From Chloromonas sp. AAM2 (taxonomy: Eukaryota > Chlorophyta > Chlorophyceae > Chlamydomonadales > Chlamydomonadaceae), in NCBI GenBank assembly GCA_004335635.1, contig QAXH01002648.1, positions 1 to 31,328 of the forward strand: 31,328 nucleotides of DNA, given 5' to 3'. Positions within the stretch are counted from its first letter, which is position 1. Each line of letters begins with the position of its first letter. The notes below the pieces were generated by a model. That model did not search any database. It was not told where the DNA came from and saw nothing but the letters and a program-made list of their open reading frames with translations. This document shows positions 25,629-31,328 of this stretch, piece by piece. The position numbers were made by a program, and so were the translations under genes.

Positions 25629-26544
25629 GTGAGGGGAGAGACTGCTGACATCTGCCCCTGACACACACGCTAAGTATGGCTGACGTGAGGGGCTTGTGTG
25701 GCCCGTTGAGGGTGTTCAAAACAGCCCTGCAGCTTGGTTTTTGGTTGTTCCTCAGTTGACCCGGCGTTGTGTGAAATGGCTGCCATTGGGCATTTCATCG
25801 CTGGGGATTCATCGTTGATGTGGTGGTGCGGCAACCAATGCATTTATGGACGCAATCAGTGGTGGTAATGTTGATGCGTTGGTGACAGCTGACTGAGTAG
25901 AGTGAGTGATTTGATGCGTAGCAAGTCACGCACTACAAAGCGGTAGTCTGTCGTGAACGTGGCCGGCAGTGTTGAATACCGAGGGGAGATCTGGAGCCGT
26001 AGTAGCTAGATAAGTCAAAAGCTAGAGAAGTCAAAAGCGTGTCAACTGTGGAGGGGCAAGCCTTCCTTTTAATATATTCAGGGGCCAATGTGCACGATTG
26101 GCACGGGTCGCTCTAGTACAAGGCGAGGGCGACACTCTTGGTCTATTTGTTGTCGTCAGAGTGTGACGCTGACCCTGACCCTGACAATCTTCGATTCATT
26201 CAATTTTTAAGGCCGACGGGGCGCTTAGGAAGTTGTCCCGTGGGGTGATAGCCACAGGGAACTCACCAGGCCTTGCTGACACGGCTAAATTCCCCTTTAC
26301 TGGAAGGTCGTTTTGCAATCTGCCCAAATGATCAATATGTGCGTTGGACGTGCTTCCTGGTGTGCACTCCTTTCTTGAATGTGTAGTTGTATATGTTTTG
26401 CTGTCATGATCTTGGTTCCTGTTCTGTTCAAGCAATACAAAACAATGGTCTCAATTTGCCTGCGATTTGACGTTGCTACTAGAAGTCCGTTTATCCGACC
26501 AGATTCCACTGGTTGACGTTCGTGAACCCTGACAGGAATGACTA
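25346..26544. other. Gene-poor interval after the sulfurtransferase
   Basis: About 1.2 kb without a recognisable gene on either strand. It starts with the sulfurtransferase 3' UTR and holds the CA/GA microsatellite listed separately. The sequence is more A/T-rich than the exons, and the short open frames lack coding character. Confidence 0.6.
25571..25625. repeat. Compound (CA)n(GA)n microsatellite
   Basis: About 11 CA units (25571-25592) run into about 16 GA units (25593-25625) without interruption, some 230 bases downstream of the sulfurtransferase stop codon, probably in or near the 3' UTR. Confidence 0.97.
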
Positions 26545-26688
26545 CCTCCAAGCATATAAGGAGGCTAACCTCCAAGCATATCAGGAGGCTAACCTCCAAG
26601 CATATCAGGAGGCTAACCTCCAAGCATATAAGGAGGCTAACCTCCAAGCATATAAGGAGGCTAACCTCAAAGCATATAAGGAGGCTAA
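26545..26688. repeat. 24-bp tandem repeat, six exact-length copies
   Basis: Six head-to-tail 24-base units occur (CCTCCAAGCATATAAGGAGG plus CTAA); sites vary only at ATAA/ATCA and CCTCC/CCTCA. Each junction contains GGAGG-CTAA-CCTCC, a 5-bp hairpin with a 4-base loop. The plus strand is open throughout, from an ATT-ATG-less stretch at 26513 to the stop at 26702, reading eight-residue LQAYKEAN repeats. The minus strand is open too (EVSLLICL). Because 24 is a multiple of 3, open frames are expected once a unit lacks stops, so coding is not shown. Confidence 0.95.
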
Positions 26689-26948
26689 CGTTCTAGCTAA
26701 CTGATGCTTAGGCTGGTTCAGGCTGTCCGCCTTCAAGGAACAATTCTGTTTTGGCAGAAACAGACTTCTGTAAACAGGCTTCTGTAAACACCCTCTTCGT
26801 GCCTCTGCTTTGCTTTTGCGGCTTGCAGGCCATCCTTGCGCCTTGAAAGCCTTATATTATGTGTCCTTTAGACAGAGGTCTGGCCTGGTTTCCCTGCCTC
26901 TCCCAGCCGCTAGCGACGAATGATGCCTGATCATTCAAGGTACTGTTC
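26689..26948. other. Spacer between repeat arrays
   Basis: No gene is recognised. A short direct repeat, ACTTCTGTAAACAGGCTTCTG, overlaps itself at about 26762-26788 (unit CTTCTGTAAACA twice). Confidence 0.5.
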
Positions 26949-27026
26949 TTGTGGAGCTCATCAGTCCAAGCGCCAACTTGTGGAGCTCAGTAGTCCAAGC
27001 GCCAACTCAGTGGTCTAAGTGCCAAG
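26949..27026. repeat. 29-bp tandem repeat, two full copies and a partial third
   Basis: Units at 26949-26977 and 26978-27006 share TTGTGGAGCTCA, GTCCAAGCGCCAAC and nearly all bases between. A third, partial unit at 27007-27026 (TCAGTGGTCTAAGTGCCAAG) follows. It lies immediately left of the large inverted repeat. Confidence 0.9.
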
Positions 27027-27067
27027 AGCTCGACTCAGACTACACCTGGCGTCGAGTGTGGTGGCAT

Positions 27068-27476
27068 GGCTGGAGGTGCAGCTCTGTTTGGCGGTTTGGC
27101 CTGCAGCAGTGGCAACACCTGGCTGGCGCTGCAGTTCATGCTGGGTTGGCTTGGCTGCAGGAGGCACAGCCTTCAGACTGACTGTTCATGTGCCGATTCC
27201 ACTCTGCTGTGTGCTGGCGGCGCAAGGCATGACTGGAGCTCCACAGCAGCGGCCTGGGGAGCTCTGGCGGCTGACTTGCATACCAACAAGTTGCCACTGC
27301 TCGCCAGTCGGTTGGCCCCACTGCCCAGGCCGAAGCTGCTGCCCGGCGTACTACAGTCATGCCTCGCTCTGCCAGCATACAGCAGAGCAGAAGTCGCAAG
27401 CCTACCTGGCAAAACTGCGGCATCAGCCCATTGCTGCCAGTGACACAGTAGACCAAACAGGGCCGCCCCTCCAGCC
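27068..27476. repeat. Long imperfect inverted repeat (foldback)
   Basis: The left arm (about 27068-27260) and the right arm (about 27325-27476) are diverged reverse complements. The outer block 27068-27091 matches 27453-27476 at 21 of 24 bases. The inner block 27202-27235 matches 27354-27387 at 30 of 34. A middle block around TGGCAACACCTGGCTGGCGC pairs with gaps. The left arm has about 45 extra bases near 27150-27200. The loop is roughly 60 bases. Open frames on both strands begin with similar peptides (AGGAALFGG and AGGAALFGL), which follows from the symmetry. It may be a hairpin-RNA locus, an inverted duplication or a foldback element. Confidence 0.75.
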
Positions 27477-28550
27477 AATCCCCCACACATGGCGCCAGGT
27501 GCGTCTCTTGGCAGGTAGTGACGCTTGGGTCACGATTTGCTCGTTAAGCTGCGTGTGCACAACCACTAGTAGGAACTCCAAGCTCAGCCTGGGCATGGAG
27601 CAGCCCAAGCCATCACGGTTCATCACCTGCTGCTACCACTTGCTGACGGGCAAAGGCGCACGCATGCACACACGCCTGACGCGCAAGGGAAGAGCCTCAC
27701 AAACAGCGCAGCTGTGTGTCCAGATCTGGGCCGGATACTCATCCAGTGTTCGTGTGCTGTGACAGTCCGGCAAAATGCAGACACGCTGCATCACATGTAC
27801 CACTCAGTACAAGTGCTGGCAAGAACATCGAAGGTGCCAAGCAGATCCTTGCCTTCAGTATACGAACGCGCTGTAGTTGACGTAAGTTCGTAAAGGATCT
27901 GGCAAACAAAGCGGGGTTGAGGTATGCTCCAACGCCGAACATCGCCACGTCAAAGTCGTTAACCGTTACCATCCCAAAACCTTGCAGCCACGCAGCTTTT
28001 TAGCTCCCACAGCACACGAACGCCACAGTACACGGGCTCCATGGCCTCACAACTGATTCGGACAAGGCTGCTGTCGACATCACGGTGGGCGGTGGCGAGC
28101 CACAAGATCACATCGATGCGCATTGCATTGTGCTTGCCACCCCTTACTGCCAACCACTGCATGCTATTGCATCGCAGAGCGCTTGGGGCCTACTCTGCTC
28201 GTGCTGTCCCTCGCCTTGTGGGGACCCCAGCAGGTAATGCACGCAGGGCACCACCTATCGTGTGTGATGATGGAGAAACCGGTTACATATGCTCTTGCCT
28301 GCAACCTCAAGGCGGCAATCATGCAGCCATTGGACGTGGCTGCATTCACATGGCCCGTAAACTCATTCCATCTTGCCCAGTGCATTTCCTTCAACCTGTC
28401 CGTTCATGAATCTGCACTCTGGGGCAATCTCTGCTACTAATGCAAGCTACAAGTGCACGTCACACCCTTACCATCCATACCACCCACACCATTCATACTG
28501 AAATCCGGCCGTTCCTACACCATTTGTATCACTCGCAATAGTCACGTCAT
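27477..28550. other. Interval between the foldback and the aminopeptidase gene
   Basis: About 1.1 kb without a gene I can support. The longest plus-strand frame (27019-27762) crosses the foldback. Segment 28004-28233 lies between a TTTTTAG acceptor-like and a CAG/GTAATG donor-like site. It reads DKAAVDITVGGGEPQDHI and then HCIVLATPYCQPLHAI, faintly like a strand of FAD-dependent amine oxidases. I could not find flanking exons, so I do not call it a gene. It also includes the promoter of the aminopeptidase gene. Confidence 0.4.
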
Positions 28551-31168
28551 ATGCGATTGAACGCTTGCAATGTCCATGCACGTGCGCCTGCAGGGAACGT
28601 CTCCCAAGTAGCCCTGCAGCGCAGCCCGTCCGCTAGCTGCCTCCGCCTGCCCTTAGCCTCCCTCCCTGCTAGCAACCGTCGTACAATGAGTGTGATCATG
28701 GCAGCTTCAGCTGGAGCAGCTTCAGCTGGAGCACTAGGCAATGTAAAGGGGCCTGCCTTGCTTGGGGGGTTTGCTGCACGCAGCCGTTGATGCACGTGAT
28801 GAAGGCATTGCACAGAGTTTTCACTGCCCCTGCACGTTACCACTGCATGGTTATACTTAGCCGGCAATTAATTGCAAGGGGACGCGCAACCCAGAGCAAA
28901 ATGACATGCTAAGCACTTCACTTCCTACCGGACTAACGAATTCACTGTCCTTGAAATATTTACCGGTTGTTTGTCGTCACGTGCTAAATTCTGACAGGCC
29001 GGTGCTTCGCCGGCCAGAAGTACATGTCCACCAACGCTGCACCCCACCTCGGTCGGACTGCGTGGGCTGTCAATCAAACACGTGTGTGTGTGCTTGGTGA
29101 CGTTGCAACCTTACCTTTACTACCTAACTCCTACAAGTCGTATGGGATAACTGCTCCGAATTGACAGTTAATCGAGAGAGCCACCTTGCACGGACATCTT
29201 GCTTTCTGCTTCCTGCCTACCCAGGTGGGGTTCGAACCCGAGTCCCTGCCCGCCTTCAAGGTGGATGTGTCTACTGTCGCCAGCGCCTGGGAGGGGGACC
29301 TCATGGTCGTCTCGGTATCAGAGGATGATCTCACAACTGAAGGCGGGTGGGATGATTGGGGTGTGTGGGGGTATGTCAGCCAACACTGAGGGTGGGTGGG
29401 CTAAGGGTATAGGAATGTGCCTGCATCTGTGCGGCATGTGCGGGTGATCGAACCTGCGTGATCAATGCCATCGTTCACTGTGTTCTTTTCACAACCCACA
29501 TGCTAGCCTGACCTGTGGGTTGAGGCACTCTGGCGCTGCAACCACCTCACGTACATTGGTAATTCCCATCCCCATGTCGATTCTATGCTGGTCCACGTGT
29601 TCGTACCTACTCTTGCGGCCAGTATTGGCTGTGTTGCCTTTACTAGCCTGTGTGTGGGTGCTGGCTATGCAACCTCGTTTGACCTGTGGTCTTATTGCGG
29701 CACCGACCCACGTGTCCTCCTCACAGGAGACGTCACCAGCATCAAGAGCGACAGGCTGAGGGAGGTGGATGTGGCGGCCGCAGGCGCTGTGGCGGCCTGC
29801 CTAGCAGCAGGCGGGTTTGAGGGAAAGCAGGTCAGTCGTGACGACCAGGCTTGGGTTTGTCCCTTTCTTGTGCCTGTGCTTGTCAGTGATTAGGACCTCT
29901 TTTTATCCTTTTGAGGGACAACAGGCAATGTCTATATAGGTTCCCACAACTGTTTCCTTTGATTTGACACTCCGCTCACCTCGGTCATTTGTTTTCCTGC
30001 TCACCTCAGACTGCGTGTTTCCAAGTGGCTGCAGGGTCAGCAGTCCAAGGTTATGCGTGTGGGCTCCGCCCCCGGCCTCCGGGCTAAGCAGGTGGCGCTG
30101 GTAGGGCTGGGCAAGGGGGGCACCGCCAGCGTCACGGCGGACTGGGGCGCCAGCGGCTGCCAGGTGCGCGGGTATCACGTGCATTCAACTGGCGCACTAC
30201 AGGCTCAAATATAGCTCACACCACACGTCACATTATTCCAGCCATAGTAGTTTGGCGGAACGGGGCGTCGGCGTCAGTGGCAGCCAGGTGTGTTGGGAGA
30301 GCCAAATCTCAACAACACTTCGGCCACATAGGAGAAGGAGGCCAACAAGATAAAAGCAAGGGCCGCCCGTTGCCAACCCTTATATCTAACATCACTATTC
30401 CCTGTATCATATAACAAGCCCTCGTGTCTGTCACTCTGTGCCTTCCCCTCAGGCGCTGGGCACTGCGGTTGCTGGGCTGGCCAAGGCCGCCCGCGCCTCA
30501 ACCGTGGGCGTGTTGGGCATGCATGACCCCCCGGCGGGACGGGCGGACGTGCCCACTGCGGTGTGCCAGATAGCAACAGGTGGGCCATTCCGATGCTTCC
30601 TCATGGCTATCTGATCATGGTTTACCAGTCTCTTTTGATCATGGTTGACCAGTCAGTCTTGTCTCGTGCATGGCTTGCTAGCATCCACAAACTGCAATGG
30701 GCGAGTTTGGTTTCTAGGTACAGAAGCATACAGGTCAGCGGCTGAAGCTACATGCATCCACGTGCTGGGATCTTGATTTGCCTGTGACGGTGTGTGTTTG
30801 TCATCACAGGTGAACATTGCTGGTTGACAATTGCTCGAACTTCCAGTTCATGCCGGCGTTCTTCCCGGTGCAGCCTGGTTTTCCAGTGCCATGGGCAAGC
30901 GGCTAAGATCACGTGCTCTGGCTCTTTCAGGTGTCATTCAGGCTCTCCTAGGTGTCTTTGCTGGCACTTATAGTCGATGTCTGTGGGCTCTATGGCCTGG
31001 TTTACCATTGGTTTGCAAAACAAAGTTCCAAAAGGAAGCGAACATGTGTTTATTGTTGCAGGTGTCCTGTTGGGCGGTTGGGAGGGCAGCCGCTTCAAGA
31101 GCAAGCCCAGCCCCACGGCGACAAAGCTGACAGAGGTGCACCTGATGCCCAGAAACGTACTCAACCAG
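28551..31168 (+). CDS. Leucyl aminopeptidase, peptidase family M17, N-terminal part (continues past the window)
   Basis: Exons seen: 28551-28742, 29225-29360, 29727-29830, 30035-30163, 30453-30579 and 31062-31168, about 265 codons, all phases consistent. M17 enzymes are hexameric di-metal peptidases that release N-terminal residues. The visible part is a transit-like leader (rich in Ala, Ser, Arg and Leu, lacking acids) followed by the M17 N-terminal domain. Family-like segments are WEGDLMVVSVSEDDL, VAACLAAGGFEGKQGQQSKV, LRAKQVALVGLGKGG, GTAVAGLAKAARASTVGV and GVLLGGWEGSRFKSKPSP. The metal-binding catalytic domain lies right of the window. The exon 2 end is the least certain boundary. I chose 29360 because its phase fits exon 3, whereas the stronger-looking donor at 29347 does not. 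The start could also be the ATG at 28686. Plant M17 enzymes of this kind are often plastid-targeted, which the leader fits. Confidence 0.85.
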
Positions 31169-31210
31169 GTCAGTGGTAAGGCTGAACCTCAGGGACAGTC
31201 AAAAGCCATT

Positions 31211-31254
<44 letters not shown>
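31211..31254. repeat. (ATC)n microsatellite
   Basis: About 14 ATC units without interruption lie in the aminopeptidase intron that starts at 31169. Confidence 0.97.
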
Positions 31255-31266
31255 TACTTGGTGCAC

Positions 31267-31328
31267 GCAGAATCGCCCAAAGTATAGCCCGCAGAATCGC
31301 CCAAAGTATAGCCCGCAGAATCGCCCAA
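31267..31328. repeat. 24-bp tandem repeat running off the right edge
   Basis: Units of GCAGAATCGCCCAAAGTATA plus GCCC lie at 31267-31290 and 31291-31314, with a third cut by the window end at 14 bases. The visible units are identical, so expansion is probably recent. It lies in an aminopeptidase intron. Confidence 0.95.

Noticed and set aside
26545..26688. Regular short repeats as a CRISPR array
   Set aside because: The units are directly adjacent with no unique spacers, and the window is eukaryotic nuclear DNA.
27019..27762. A 247-codon plus-strand open frame as a protein gene
   Set aside because: It runs through both arms of the foldback, and the opposite strand is also open. The composition is rich in Cys, Trp and His and unlike a normal protein, and no family is recognised.
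29225..29250. A tRNA T-arm-like GGTTCGAACCC
   Set aside because: It lies at the start of an aminopeptidase exon and encodes VGFEPES. No acceptor stem, anticodon arm or D arm can be formed around it.
29342..29349. Donor at 29347 for aminopeptidase exon 2
   Set aside because: It leaves two bases in the split codon, but exon 3 needs one, so the frame would shift out of the GDVTSIKSDRLREVD segment. The donor at 29361 keeps the frame.

Overview
This window looks like nuclear DNA of a green alga. The evidence is intron-dense genes with short GT-AG introns, exons richer in G and C at third positions than their flanks, many minisatellites and microsatellites, and plant- or alga-type proteins: a TEY MAP kinase, a plastid polyamine-binding-protein homologue, rhodanese-family proteins and a leucyl aminopeptidase. 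A chlamydomonadalean chlorophyte is my best guess, but the window does not prove it. I see no bacterial operon, CRISPR array or convincing RNA gene.

Layout, left to right. (1) 330-1015, minus strand: the first two exons of an EMG1/NEP1 18S rRNA pseudouridine methyltransferase gene that runs off the left edge, with a 12-bp minisatellite in its second intron. (2) 1016-1479: a 464-bp divergent promoter region. (3) 1480-5604, plus: a nine-exon MAP kinase (460 aa) with every catalytic motif and a glutamine-rich tail. (4) 5605-7979: a gene-poor stretch with a perfect 12-bp inverted repeat. (5) 7980-13515, plus: an 11-exon PotD-like spermidine/putrescine-binding-protein homologue with a presumptive bipartite plastid/lumen targeting sequence. 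(6) 14232-15412, plus: a four-exon, 137-aa Acr2/Cdc25-like rhodanese-fold protein with a CX5R loop. (7) 16539-22805, plus: a 13-exon gene for a roughly 796-aa coiled-coil and proline/alanine-rich protein that I do not recognise; its 5' end is uncertain. (8) 23559-25345, plus: a four-exon tandem-rhodanese sulfurtransferase. (9) 25346-28550: a repeat-rich stretch with a CA/GA microsatellite, a six-copy 24-bp repeat and a long imperfect inverted repeat. (10) 28551 to past the right edge, plus: the N-terminal part of an M17 leucyl aminopeptidase.

I derived the gene models by reading exons between splice sites and checking that the reading frame carries across every junction. In all six plus-strand genes and the EMG1 fragment the phases close without forcing. 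One intron uses a GC-AG pair.

The genes do not form one obvious pathway. The most connected pair are the two rhodanese-fold genes (6 and 8), which flank the coiled-coil gene. The most unusual non-genic signals are two copies of a GTT-containing element, each flanked by its own 10-bp direct repeat (SINE-like or truncated-retroposon-like insertions in introns), and the foldback at about 27068-27476.
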